Shown: positions 54,312 through 63,170 of the stretch, piece by piece | Layout of the letters: each line of letters starts with the position of its first letter | Position numbering within the stretch: the first letter of the stretch is position 1 | Assembly: GCF_900473935.1 (NCBI RefSeq) | Contig: NZ_UCNN01000007.1 | Span: 1-64,000, forward strand | Direction of reading: 5' to 3' | Source of the DNA: Synechococcus sp. UW105 | GTDB taxonomy: Bacteria > Cyanobacteriota > Cyanobacteriia > PCC-6307 > Cyanobiaceae | DNA: 64,000 nt | Position numbers and translations under genes: made by a program | The notes under the pieces: generated by a model | What the model was told of the DNA's origin: nothing | Databases searched by the model: none | The model's input: only the letters and a program-made list of their open reading frames with translations

Positions 54312-54687
54312 GGGCCTTTCCGAGGCGAGGGCGATCGCGAGTCGTGGCCAACCACTCGCGCACCACCTGCGCCTGAGCTAAACGATTCACAACATCAATC
54401 ACCTCCGCGATGTGCTCCCGATAGGCGTTTTCGTCGAGGGGGAACGACTGCTGCTCGAGATACGCCCACATCACATGGAGGTAAAGACGCCCCCTACGAA
54501 CGACCAGCTGAAGGTCGTAACTCGCCTGCCAGCGCTGCTGTATGCAGCCAATCACCTCATCAACGGTCAAGGGGCTGGGAGCCTCTCCAGCACGAACGTC
54601 AAGCACGGAATCGCAAGAAAGAACAATCGGTAAAGCCCTGTCGTCGCAAAGTGTGACGGGACCTTTAGCGTCCATAATGATCGCCAT
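54262..54687 (-). CDS. DUF3067-family cyanobacterial protein
   Basis: This is a 141-residue soluble protein. The central SYDLQLVVRRGRLYLHVMWAYL then EQQSFPLDENAYREHI is the DUF3067 core, widespread in cyanobacteria and plastids. The function is unknown. The ATG at 54687 is 23 bases from the petC ATG on the other strand, so the two share a divergent promoter region. The N-terminal 35 residues are less conserved and the true start could be later. Confidence 0.8.
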   Translation of the reverse strand: MAIIMDAKGPVTLCDDRALPIVLSCDSVLDVRAGEAPSPLTVDEVIGCIQQRWQASYDLQLVVRRGRLYLHVMWAYLEQQSFPLDENAYREHIAEVIDVVNRLAQAQVVREWLATTRDRPRLGKALSLPLQGGERLEEFVL

Positions 54688-54710
54688 TCAGTGACGGTTG
54701 ATCACCCGCC

Positions 54711-55247
54711 ATGACCCAAGCCTCCTCGAGCGATGTGCCCGGAATGGGTCGTCGGCAGTTCATGAATCTGCTGACATTCGGCTCCGTGACTGGCGTTGCC
54801 CTGGGTGCTCTCTATCCGGTTGCCAACTACTTCATCCCTCCCCGGGCCGCAGGTAGTGGTGGTGGAACCAGTGCCAAGGATGAACTTGGCAACGCTGTCA
54901 CCGCCTCCGGATGGCTGAACAGCCACCCCAGCGGCGACCGCAGCCTGGTGCAGGGCCTCAAAGGTGACCCCACCTATCTGATCGTCGAAGGCGACGACGC
55001 CATCGGCAGTTACGGCATCAATGCCATCTGCACCCATCTTGGCTGCGTTGTGCCTTGGAACAGCGGTGCCAACAAATTCATGTGCCCTTGCCACGGCAGC
55101 CAGTACGACGCCACCGGCAAGGTGGTGCGTGGTCCTGCTCCCCTTTCTCTGGCCCTGGCGAACGTGAGTGTCGAGAACGACAACGTGTTCGTGAGCCAGT
55201 GGACCGAAACCGACTTCCGCACGGGCGAGAAGCCCTGGTGGGCCTGA
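54711..55247 (+). CDS. petC: Rieske iron-sulfur protein of cytochrome b6f
   Basis: This is a 178-residue thylakoid protein. The N-terminal [12 protein letters not shown] is a Tat-type twin-Arg motif followed by a hydrophobic anchor. The [2Fe-2S] ligands are [10 protein letters not shown] (Cys and His) and CPCHGSQYD (Cys and His). The spacing to petA is 43 bases, giving a petC-petA operon. TatC, needed for its export, is encoded just upstream. Confidence 0.97.
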   Translation: MTQASSSDVPGMGRRQFMNLLTFGSVTGVALGALYPVANYFIPPRAAGSGGGTSAKDELGNAVTASGWLNSHPSGDRSLVQGLKGDPTYLIVEGDDAIGSYGINAICTHLGCVVPWNSGANKFMCPCHGSQYDATGKVVRGPAPLSLALANVSVENDNVFVSQWTETDFRTGEKPWWA

Positions 55248-55290
55248 TCAACCCAGCCGTCCTCCCATCCCACCCCGCTCCTCGTCCCCC

Positions 55291-56220
55291 ATGCGTCGCC
55301 TCCTTTCACCTCTTCTCGCAGCCCTGATCATGGGCATGGCCGTGCTCACGGCACCCACCGCATCCTGGGCTTACCCCTTCTGGGCTCAGCAGAACTACGA
55401 CAGTCCCCGGGAAGCAACTGGCAAGATCGTTTGCGCTAACTGCCACCTCGCCAACAAACTCACCCAAGCTGAGGTACCCCAATCGGTGCTTCCCGACAGT
55501 GTGTTCAAAGCTGTTGTGAAGGTTCCTTATCAATCAGGCCTGCAGGAAGTCGGTGCTGATGGCAGCCAGGTACCGCTCCAAGTTGGTGCTGTGGTGATGC
55601 TTCCCGATGGTTTCACCCTGGCACCGCAGGACCGTTGGACCGACGAGATCAAAGAAGAAACTGAAGGGGTCTACTTCAGTCAGTACAGCGACGACCAACC
55701 CAACATCCTGCTGGTGGGACCAATCCCCGGAGATCAGAATCAGGAAATCGTGTTCCCGATCCTGTCTCCAGACCCTTCAACCGACAGCAGCATTCAGTTC
55801 GGCAAATATCAGATCCACGTTGGCGGAAACCGTGGCCGTGGCCAGGTCTACCCCACCGGTGAAAAGTCCAACAACACCCTCTTCACCGCCACTGCTGAGG
55901 GCCGCATTGCCTCGATTGAGCCTGGCGACAACGGTGCAAGCTTGGTGACCATTGAGACGGCTGACGGCACCACCACTGAGACCATTCCTGTGGGCCCCGA
56001 ACTGGCTGTTGCAGTGGGTGATCAAGTGGAAGCAGGTGCTCCCCTCACCAATGATCCCAATGTGGGTGGCTTCGGCCAGCTCGATGCAGAAGTGGTTCTC
56101 CAGAACCCTGTTCGCATCTACGGCCTGCTCGCCTTCTTTGCTGCCGTAGCCCTTGCCCAGATCATGCTGGTGCTGAAGAAGAGACAGGTGGAGAAAGTGC
56201 AGGCTGCTGAAGGCGTCTGA
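55291..56220 (+). CDS. petA: Cytochrome f
   Basis: This is a 309-residue protein. The signal peptide ends at ...SWA, and the mature Tyr begins YPFWAQQNY, whose amino group is the axial heme ligand. The covalent heme site CANCHLANK follows. A large luminal domain and a C-terminal membrane helix ([20 protein letters not shown]) complete it. It transfers electrons from the Rieske centre to plastocyanin. lgt starts five bases after its stop, with a terminator inside it. Confidence 0.97.
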   Translation: MRRLLSPLLAALIMGMAVLTAPTASWAYPFWAQQNYDSPREATGKIVCANCHLANKLTQAEVPQSVLPDSVFKAVVKVPYQSGLQEVGADGSQVPLQVGAVVMLPDGFTLAPQDRWTDEIKEETEGVYFSQYSDDQPNILLVGPIPGDQNQEIVFPILSPDPSTDSSIQFGKYQIHVGGNRGRGQVYPTGEKSNNTLFTATAEGRIASIEPGDNGASLVTIETADGTTTETIPVGPELAVAVGDQVEAGAPLTNDPNVGGFGQLDAEVVLQNPVRIYGLLAFFAAVALAQIMLVLKKRQVEKVQAAEGV

Positions 56221-56225
56221 GGTCT

Positions 56226-57089
56226 GTGTCACTCCTCTCGTTGTTCACCTCACCAGGGCCCGAGCTTTTCCAGCTCGGGCCTTTTGCTCTGCGTTGGTAC
56301 GGGTTGCTGATTGCCCTGGCGGTGTTGATCGGCCTCAACCTGTCCAGCTGGCTGGCCAGGCAGCGTCAGCTCGAGCAAGGACTGATTAGTGATCTGCTGC
56401 CAATCCTTGTGCTCTCAGCGGTGATCGGAGCCAGGCTTTACTACGTCGCTTTTGAGTGGCGTAACTACGCCGCCACTCCCTTGAAAGCTCTGGCGATCTG
56501 GGAAGGCGGCATCGCCATTCATGGAGCCCTAATCGCAGGAACCCTTGCCGTCATTCTGTTCTGCCGCTGGAGGCGACAGCCCTTCTGGGATGTATTGGAC
56601 GTGCTCGTGCCATCCGTGGCCCTTGGTCAATCAATCGGTCGTTGGGGCAATTTCTTCAATAGCGAAGCCTTCGGAGTGCCTACAGACCTCCCCTGGAAAC
56701 TGCTGATCAAGACCGTTCCGATGAACGTCCAGAGGCTCTTTCCTGACGCCCAGTTCTTCCATCCCACCTTCCTCTACGAATCCCTTTGGAACTTGGTGGT
56801 CTTTGCGGTGCTCATGCTGCTGTTCCTCCGAGCCAAACAGGGATCGCTAAAACTGCCTGCCGGTGCTCTCAGCTGCCTGTATCTGCTCGCCTACAGCCTG
56901 GGCCGTCTCTGGATTGAAGGCTTGCGCATCGATCCCCTCTGCCTGGGTGGCATGCCTCCCTTCTGCGATGGAGGACTGCGCATGGCCCAGTTGATGAGCC
57001 TGATGCTGATGGCCCTTGCGGCTGCTGGGCTGTGGTGGCTGTATGGACGCGATCGGTCCCTTCCCGATCCGGGCCTCCGTCAGGGCTGA
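56226..57089 (+). CDS. lgt: Prolipoprotein diacylglyceryl transferase
   Basis: This is a 287-residue inner-membrane enzyme that attaches diacylglycerol to lipoprotein Cys. Family segments: [31 protein letters not shown] with the conserved HG, and [13 protein letters not shown], the Lgt signature. GTG 56226 gives [19 protein letters not shown]. The codons for GPELFQLGP form a hairpin terminator for the petCA mRNA. cobM follows five bases after the stop. Confidence 0.94.
   Translation: MSLLSLFTSPGPELFQLGPFALRWYGLLIALAVLIGLNLSSWLARQRQLEQGLISDLLPILVLSAVIGARLYYVAFEWRNYAATPLKALAIWEGGIAIHGALIAGTLAVILFCRWRRQPFWDVLDVLVPSVALGQSIGRWGNFFNSEAFGVPTDLPWKLLIKTVPMNVQRLFPDAQFFHPTFLYESLWNLVVFAVLMLLFLRAKQGSLKLPAGALSCLYLLAYSLGRLWIEGLRIDPLCLGGMPPFCDGGLRMAQLMSLMLMALAAAGLWWLYGRDRSLPDPGLRQG
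56257..56285 (+). terminator. Hairpin terminator for petCA, inside the lgt coding start
   Basis: GGCCCGAGCT (56257-56266) pairs with AGCTCGGGCC (56272-56281) around TTTCC, then four T. It is placed 37 bases after the petA stop, within the first 20 codons of lgt. Partial read-through would be needed for lgt expression from the petCA promoter. Confidence 0.72.
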
Positions 57090-57094
57090 TTTCC

Positions 57095-57865
57095 ATGTCT
57101 TCCACACCCAGCAGAATTGCCATCGTTGGCGCAGGACCAGGCGCGCCAGATCTGCTGACCCGCCGCGCCGAAGACCGACTCAAAACAGCCGACGTTCTGA
57201 TCTGGACCGATTCACTGGTCTCTCCGCAGATTGCCGCGCTTGCATCGCAACGTTGCGAACGCATCCGCACCAGCAACCTCACCCTTGAAGAGGTGCTGCC
57301 AGTGATGATTGATCGCGCACGCAAAGGATTGCGAGTGGTCCGTCTTCATGACGGTGACCCCTGTCTTTATGGAGCCTTGTCTGAGCAGGTCTGCGGACTG
57401 GCTGATGCCGGTATCAGCGTTGAGGTCGTGCCTGGGCTGAGTGCTTATCAGGCCACTGCATCCGCTCTCAGCGCAGAACTCACAATTCCAGGCATCGTCC
57501 AGACCATCGTGCTCAGTCGCGCCGGCGGACGGACCGGCGTGCCACAAACCGAAGAGCTGGCGAACTTGGCCCGCCTCCAAGCATCCCTCTGCCTCTACCT
57601 GAGTGCCCGTCATGTTGACGAGGTGCAGGCCACCTTGCTCGAGCATTATCCGGCCGACACACCCGTAGCGATTGGCTACCGGGTGAGCTGGCCTGATCAG
57701 TGGCTGGATGTGGTGCCGCTGAATGCGATGGCGAAGGCCTCCAAAGAGCGAGATCTGATCCGCACAACCCTCTACATCGTTAGTCCAGCCCTTGCAAGCC
57801 AAGGACGCCGTTCCATGCTTTATTCCCCCAGCCACGACCATCTATTCCGTCCCCAGCAGGGGTAA
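57095..57865 (+). CDS. cobM: Precorrin-4 C11-methyltransferase (cobalamin synthesis)
   Basis: The ATG at 57095 gives 256 residues. The start MSSTPSRIAIVGAGPGAPDL carries the SAM-binding GxGxG of the tetrapyrrole methyltransferase family; RLHDGDPCLYGALSEQ and VEVVPGLSAYQATASAL are CobM/CbiF features. It methylates C11 of precorrin-4 in the corrin pathway. It follows lgt by five bases. Confidence 0.9.
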   Translation: MSSTPSRIAIVGAGPGAPDLLTRRAEDRLKTADVLIWTDSLVSPQIAALASQRCERIRTSNLTLEEVLPVMIDRARKGLRVVRLHDGDPCLYGALSEQVCGLADAGISVEVVPGLSAYQATASALSAELTIPGIVQTIVLSRAGGRTGVPQTEELANLARLQASLCLYLSARHVDEVQATLLEHYPADTPVAIGYRVSWPDQWLDVVPLNAMAKASKERDLIRTTLYIVSPALASQGRRSMLYSPSHDHLFRPQQG

Positions 57866-57903
57866 CAAACAAGCAACGGTGGTGGTTTAAGATCCCTTCG
57901 TGC

Positions 57904-57975
<72 letters not shown>

Positions 57976-58079
57976 TTGATTCTTGATGCTCAGCAGCACA
58001 TTTTTAGATCAATTGGATCAGGACAAATCCGATCTTTACCATTAGGTTCTGCCTGATCGAAAAGAGCGTGCTCTTGGAT

Positions 58080-58994
58080 ATGGCGAATGTCGACCATTCC
58101 TCCAGCGACAACCACAGCGAGACCAGGCAAGAATCATTCACCGGTCTTCAACAGGTCGGGGCTGCTCTCCAGTCCGCCCGAGAATCCCAGGGCCTGAGTC
58201 TTCATCAGCTGGCCGAAGGCCTTCACATGGGCGATGAACAGCTCAAGGCTCTTGAAGCCGGTGACCGCGCCAACCTTGCCGAAAGCGTTTTTGTTCGCGC
58301 CACGGTACGACGTGTTGCCGACAGGCTACGGATGGATCCAGAGCCCTTGATCGCTGCCCTTCGCGATCTGGATGGCATGGACTCCGACCAACGGTCCAAA
58401 CGCTCCACTGCGAGATCCACTCCGGCCCAAGCTCCTGGACAGACCGATGCAAAACCCAACCAGAGCGGACGTTTAATCCGAATCGCAATGGTGGCCGTGG
58501 CCGTGGGGGCGGCAGTCGCCGCTGGTTGGAGCTGGAGCCAAACCGCCTTCCGACGTCAGCCCTTGCTGCCGCAAAGACCACCATCAGCCTCGGCTTCCCT
58601 GCCATCGCCCCAGCCAACACCCCCTCAGCTGCGGGCCAGTCAAGGGCTCGAGCTAACTGATCAAGCCTCGACAACGAGGGGCAGCAACCAGTCGGTCACC
58701 ATTTTCACGAAGGAGCCCAGCTGGATCGCTATCCGCGATCGAGAAGGCCAGCTTCTGTTTGAAGGCATGGTGGACTCCCAAAAAACCTTCGACGCAAGCA
58801 ACGGCATTGAGATCTATGCCGGCAGGCCGGATCTGGTGACGGTGAACGATGACGGTCAGAGCCAAGGCCCCTTGGGCGCAATCGATCAGCTGCGTTGGTA
58901 TCCCATCACTGCTGCACCTTCACCTTCAGAGCCAAACCAGTCGCTTCCTGCAACACCAGCGAACAACCCTCAAGGCTCCACTGCTCGAGACTGA
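58080..58994 (+). CDS. RodZ-like protein (HTH, TM, DUF4115)
   Basis: The ATG at 58080 gives 304 residues (a GTG at 58068 is in frame). An N-terminal HTH domain (VGAALQSARESQGLSLHQLAEG ... LKALEAGDR) is followed by a membrane span near residue 140 (IAMVAVAVGAAVAAGWSW), a Pro/Ser/Gln linker and a beta-rich periplasmic domain (ITIFTKEPSWIAIRDREGQL-like). RodZ links MreB to the cell-wall machinery. The tail overlaps ppx, convergent, by 89 bases. Confidence 0.85.
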   Translation: MANVDHSSSDNHSETRQESFTGLQQVGAALQSARESQGLSLHQLAEGLHMGDEQLKALEAGDRANLAESVFVRATVRRVADRLRMDPEPLIAALRDLDGMDSDQRSKRSTARSTPAQAPGQTDAKPNQSGRLIRIAMVAVAVGAAVAAGWSWSQTAFRRQPLLPQRPPSASASLPSPQPTPPQLRASQGLELTDQASTTRGSNQSVTIFTKEPSWIAIRDREGQLLFEGMVDSQKTFDASNGIEIYAGRPDLVTVNDDGQSQGPLGAIDQLRWYPITAAPSPSEPNQSLPATPANNPQGSTARD

Positions 58995-60528
58995 GGTTCT
59001 GGTTCAGTCGCTCTGGCACCAGTTCAAGCGAGAGAATCCCCTGTTTTGTTTTGACGCGGATCGAATCGACCACCGGTTCAGGCCGTCGATCGAGGGCTGA
59101 AGCCAGACGCAGCAACAAAGCCATCTCCGACACGGTGCGGCGTTCAGAGCGCGTTTGCAGTGCCTGCCAAGCCTCATGCCGCTTTTTGGGCAGGCTGCGG
59201 CGGTGGTAGCGGGCGATCGCCGCAACCATCAAGTGTTCGGTTTCGGAGTAACCGAGCAGCTCACCGTGACGAATTAAATACCAGGAATGCTTGTGATAAG
59301 CGCTGAGGTTGATGTGCTGACCACAGGCATGGAGCATGGCCGCAGCCCAGAGCAACTCCCGTCCCAGACCGGTATCCCGATGCAGCACACCGGCGGTGTT
59401 GTCATAGAGACAGAGGGCATGCTTGGCGACCCGTTCCGCCCGTTGCTGATCAACAGCGAAACGCTGTACCTGATGGATGACGGTGCGCTGGCGAATGCTG
59501 CTCTGAAAACTGAAGCGGTCTTCGAGAAGACCGTGACGCAACATCCAGTCAACGATCAAGCCCTCTCGAAGCGCCCTTTCGCTCAGCACCATCTCCTCAA
59601 CGTCGAGCATTTGCATGGTGGTCTGCAGGATCAACGCGCCCGGCACGATGATCTCGGCCCGTCGGTCGTTGATCGGCGCCAAACCCTTGCGCTGCTCTGG
59701 GGAGAGAGTCACCAATCGATCAACAACCCGGTCAAGGCGATCACGATCCAGGCGATAGCCATGCAGCTTCAGCGGAGCACGGTCGTCCTCGCTGGCGGCG
59801 AGAGCGCCAATCGCCATGGCGGTGCCACTGGTGGCGACCATCACAGGCGTTTCTCCCGGCTTGATGCGGCGCCGAACCTTGTCGACTGCAGGCTCCAAGG
59901 AACCTTGGATGTAAGCCCGTAGAAAGGCCTGTCCCTTGGGCGGCAGAGGATCTTCCCTAACGAAATCACGCTGAAGCCGTACGGCTCCGACGCGGGTGCT
60001 GGTCAGGGCGCGGGCATCGCGTCCGTCAGCCAGGATCAGTTCGGTGGATCCACCGCCGATATCCAGCAGCAGGTGAGGGCGATCCCCAAAAGACATGCCA
60101 GAGAGCACCCCGAGGTAGATCAGTCGCGCCTCTTCAGGACCACTGACGAGATCGACATCGAGATCGAGTTCATCTTTGACCTGTTGGAGAAACTGACGGC
60201 CATTCGGTGCTTCCCGCACGGCACTGGTGGCCGCCGTGACAATCTGCTCAACCTGATGGCTGGCGGCCAGATCGGTGAACCGGCGCAGGGCATCCATGCC
60301 ACGCGCGAGCGCCTCCTCACTGAGGTGTCCCGTGGCTGCATCCCGTTCTCCGAGCCTTGTGGTGGATTTCTCCGCCAGCACAACACTGAAGGTGCGCAAG
60401 CTGGGATCCACCGCCGCGACCAACAGGTGGGTGGAATTGGTGCCGATGTCGATCGCGGCGACGCGTCTGAGCTCTCTCACGCCCTGGCGCTGAGCGTTGT
60501 CAGATGACGCGGCGTCGGCACCTGCCAT
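58906..60528 (-). CDS. ppx: Exopolyphosphatase/guanosine pentaphosphatase (Ppx/GppA)
   Basis: This is a 540-residue enzyme that trims polyphosphate. Actin-like ATPase signatures: AAIDIGTNSTHLLVAAVD at about residue 24, LLDIGGGSTELILADG near 155, and the catalytic Glu region. The C-terminal half is an HD-type helical domain (AAMLHACGQHINLSAYHKHSWYLI). It is convergent with the RodZ-like gene. Polyphosphate is a major phosphorus store in cyanobacteria. Confidence 0.94.
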   Translation of the reverse strand: MAGADAASSDNAQRQGVRELRRVAAIDIGTNSTHLLVAAVDPSLRTFSVVLAEKSTTRLGERDAATGHLSEEALARGMDALRRFTDLAASHQVEQIVTAATSAVREAPNGRQFLQQVKDELDLDVDLVSGPEEARLIYLGVLSGMSFGDRPHLLLDIGGGSTELILADGRDARALTSTRVGAVRLQRDFVREDPLPPKGQAFLRAYIQGSLEPAVDKVRRRIKPGETPVMVATSGTAMAIGALAASEDDRAPLKLHGYRLDRDRLDRVVDRLVTLSPEQRKGLAPINDRRAEIIVPGALILQTTMQMLDVEEMVLSERALREGLIVDWMLRHGLLEDRFSFQSSIRQRTVIHQVQRFAVDQQRAERVAKHALCLYDNTAGVLHRDTGLGRELLWAAAMLHACGQHINLSAYHKHSWYLIRHGELLGYSETEHLMVAAIARYHRRSLPKKRHEAWQALQTRSERRTVSEMALLLRLASALDRRPEPVVDSIRVKTKQGILSLELVPERLNQNLSLEQWSLEGCSLVLQEATGLALKVKVQQ

Positions 60529-60636
60529 CAGCAGAGACTTGCAAACCGCTCACACTCTGGCATCGGTCCATGGCGAGACCATCAAGCACCGCCTCAAGGG
60601 AGGGAGTGCCTATGGTTTTTTGAAACACCGCTCAAC

Positions 60637-61545
60637 GTGATCGGCGCACTACAACGCCACTTCAATCCTGCCTGGGCCGCCTGGATCCAACTTCTGCGCT
60701 GGAACAAACCCAGCGGACGACTGATTTTGCTAGTGCCGGCCGGATGGAGCCTCTGGCTCACCCCCGAATCTCCACCACCAGTCTCCCTCGTTGTGCTGAT
60801 CAGCGTCGGTGGTCTCGCCGTGAGTGCGGCAGGGTGCATTGCCAATGACCTCTGGGACCGACGCATCGACCGCCAGGTGGAGCGCACCAAAGGCCGTCCT
60901 CTGGCCCGAGGAGGCCTGCCGTTATCGGTGGCCATCGCCTCATTACTGGCGCTGCTGCTGATCAGCCTGGTTGTGGTGCTAGCCCTTCCAGCAACGGGAC
61001 GCGGCCTCTGCCTTGTGCTGGCCCTGCTGGCGCTGCCACCAATCCTGCTTTATCCCTCAGCGAAACGCTGGTTCCCCTTCCCTCAAGCCGTTCTGGCGCT
61101 CTGCTGGGGCTTCGCCGTGTTGATCCCTTGGGCCGCAGCTGAAGGAGAGCTGACCGCCACACCGGCCCTGTGGCTGTGCTGGCTGGCAACGATGGCCTGG
61201 ACCTTCGGCTTTGACACCGTGTATGCCATGGCCGACCGGATCGATGACCGTCGTCTTGGCTTGCGCAGCAGCGCCCTCACCCTCGGCAAGGCCTCCGTGC
61301 CAGTCGTGACCGCCTGCTATTCCCTCACTGTGCTGGCCTTGGGGGCTGCCGCCATCGAGACAGGTGTGGGGGCTGCCTTCTGGCCCTGCTGGTGCGTGGC
61401 GGCAACCGCCATGGTGCTCGAGCCCAGGCGATTGCAGCGTCTAAGCCAGCAGCCGATGTCGGTCTACGGCCGACACTTCAAACATCAGGTCTGGCTGGGG
61501 GGACTGTTGCTGTTTGGCCTCGTGCTGGGCGGGCTACAAGGATGA
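60637..61545 (+). CDS. ubiA: 4-hydroxybenzoate polyprenyltransferase-like UbiA family
   Basis: This is a 302-residue membrane enzyme with about eight spans. The two Asp-rich metal motifs are NDLWDRRID at about residue 69 and DRIDDRRLG near 203. UbiA enzymes transfer prenyl groups to aromatic acids; in cyanobacteria they serve plastoquinone synthesis. The start is GTG. The stop overlaps the ATG of the LD-carboxypeptidase gene (ATGA). Confidence 0.92.
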   Translation: MIGALQRHFNPAWAAWIQLLRWNKPSGRLILLVPAGWSLWLTPESPPPVSLVVLISVGGLAVSAAGCIANDLWDRRIDRQVERTKGRPLARGGLPLSVAIASLLALLLISLVVVLALPATGRGLCLVLALLALPPILLYPSAKRWFPFPQAVLALCWGFAVLIPWAAAEGELTATPALWLCWLATMAWTFGFDTVYAMADRIDDRRLGLRSSALTLGKASVPVVTACYSLTVLALGAAAIETGVGAAFWPCWCVAATAMVLEPRRLQRLSQQPMSVYGRHFKHQVWLGGLLLFGLVLGGLQG

Positions 61546-62417
61546 GCGGACTCACCGCGCCTCTACGCAAGGGCGACACCGTCCATGTGGTGGCAGCCAG
61601 CTCAGCCTTTGATGACCCCGAAGCGCTCTACCAGGGCCTGGAGGTGCTCAGTCGCTGGGGCCTGAAAACGGATCCCATTGGAATCCCTCGGCGTCGGTGG
61701 GGCTACTTAGCGGGAGAAGACCACGAACGTCGCAACGACCTTCACCCCGTGCCGGCAGCACCACTACTGGCCTGTGCACGCGGTGGCTGGGGGGCAGCAC
61801 GCCTGCTGGAACAGCCAATCCATTGGCGACCAGGCTGGCTACTGGGCTTCTCCGACGTGACCGCCCTGTTGCTGGCTCGCTTCAGCGCAGGGCTTGATGG
61901 AAGCATTCACGGCCCCCTGCTGAGCACCCTGGCGGCTGAACCGGACTGGAGCCAGCAGCGGCTGAAAGATCTGCTGTTCGGGCAGCCACTGCCTGACCTA
62001 CAGGGCATCAGCTGGGCTAGCGGCACAGCACGGGGGCCCCTGATCGCAGCCAATCTCACCGTGGCCTCCCATTTACTAGGGAGCCCTCACATGCCAAGCC
62101 TCAGCGGAGCAATCCTGATCCTTGAAGACGTGGGGGAGAGTCCTTACCGGATCGATCGCATGCTCACCCACTGGCGCCTGACCGGTGCACTGCACAAGCT
62201 GTCTGGCCTGGGCTTCGGACGTTTCAGCGGCTGCGAGGACGACGAGGACAGCGATGGATTCGCTTGTGCGGAGGTGCTGCAGGAGCGCAGCCTCGATCTG
62301 GGCATTCCCGTTGTGGCCGACCTGCCACTGGGGCATGGTCCGGGTGGCAACGCCGCCCTACCGATCGGGAGAGAGGCCTGTCTGGATGGTGACCGCGGAC
62401 ACCTCAGGCTTCTCTAA
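61542..62417 (+). CDS. LD-carboxypeptidase (S66 family)
   Basis: The ATG at 61542 gives 291 residues; a longer frame from 61392 lies inside ubiA. S66 enzymes cut the L,D-bond in muropeptides for wall recycling. The nucleophile segment reads GFSDVTALL (family GxSD), [18 protein letters not shown] contains the Glu, and [13 protein letters not shown] the His. It is coupled to ubiA by ATGA and overlaps the convergent ispD by 14 bases. Confidence 0.9.
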   Translation: MSGLTAPLRKGDTVHVVAASSAFDDPEALYQGLEVLSRWGLKTDPIGIPRRRWGYLAGEDHERRNDLHPVPAAPLLACARGGWGAARLLEQPIHWRPGWLLGFSDVTALLLARFSAGLDGSIHGPLLSTLAAEPDWSQQRLKDLLFGQPLPDLQGISWASGTARGPLIAANLTVASHLLGSPHMPSLSGAILILEDVGESPYRIDRMLTHWRLTGALHKLSGLGFGRFSGCEDDEDSDGFACAEVLQERSLDLGIPVVADLPLGHGPGGNAALPIGREACLDGDRGHLRLL

Positions 62418-63096
62418 ACGACAGCACCGCCTCGGCAACAATCAAATCAAAAGGAGTGGTCACCTTGATGTTGGCGGGGCCAGCATCCAAGACCTTCACA
62501 TCCCAACCGAGTCGTTCATACAGCGAGGCATCATCGGTGACTTCCCAGCCAAGCCGAAGGGCCTCGGCATGCCCTTGGCGCAACTGATCCACAGCGAAGG
62601 CCTGGGGTGTCTGGGCAGCCCAGAGTTCGGAGCGATCTGGTGTGGCAGTGATGCAGCCTTGATCATCCACCCGTTTGATCGTGTCGGTCACCGGCGTGGC
62701 AGCGATGACTGCCTCACCTTCGAGCACGACCTGCGCACAACGGTCGAACAGGGCCGACTCCGCCAGACAACGGGCCCCATCGTGAATCAACACATGGGAG
62801 GCCTCTTCAGGCAGCCCAGCCAGACCACGCAGCACTGATTGCTGCCGCGTGCTGCCTCCTTCGATCCAATGAATTGGTTTGGCGGGTGCCAGGGGCTGGG
62901 CCTCAGTGATCAGGGCCTCAATCGCCGCACGATCGATCTCTTGCCCGACGATGCCGATCCAGCCGACCGTCTCCGCCTTTAAGGCAGCCTCAAGCGTCCA
63001 AGCCAGAACGGGACGTTCCCGCAGCGGCAACAACAACTTGTTGCGGTCGCCCCCCATGCGACGACCGCTTCCGGCGGCAGCGATCAACAGATGCAC
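62404..63096 (-). CDS. ispD: 2-C-methyl-D-erythritol 4-phosphate cytidylyltransferase
   Basis: GTG 63096 is chosen because AGGAG lies six bases before it and the product starts [14 protein letters not shown], the IspD nucleotide-binding loop. The frame to 63150 adds 18 residues that do not fit the family. The product is 230 residues. [17 protein letters not shown] and [10 protein letters not shown] are further signatures. It makes CDP-ME in the MEP isoprenoid pathway. Confidence 0.94.
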   Translation of the reverse strand: MHLLIAAAGSGRRMGGDRNKLLLPLRERPVLAWTLEAALKAETVGWIGIVGQEIDRAAIEALITEAQPLAPAKPIHWIEGGSTRQQSVLRGLAGLPEEASHVLIHDGARCLAESALFDRCAQVVLEGEAVIAATPVTDTIKRVDDQGCITATPDRSELWAAQTPQAFAVDQLRQGHAEALRLGWEVTDDASLYERLGWDVKVLDAGPANIKVTTPFDLIVAEAVLSFREA

Positions 63097-63170
63097 AAGC
63101 GACTCCTGCGGCCGGCAGGGGGAAACGGCCTCCATACAATCAGCTCGCACCCTCCTTGTGCTGCTGGTTC

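Noticed and set aside
61392..61541. N-terminal extension of the LD-carboxypeptidase
   Set aside because: It lies wholly inside ubiA in another frame; ATG 61542 overlaps the ubiA stop as ATGA and starts the S66 core.
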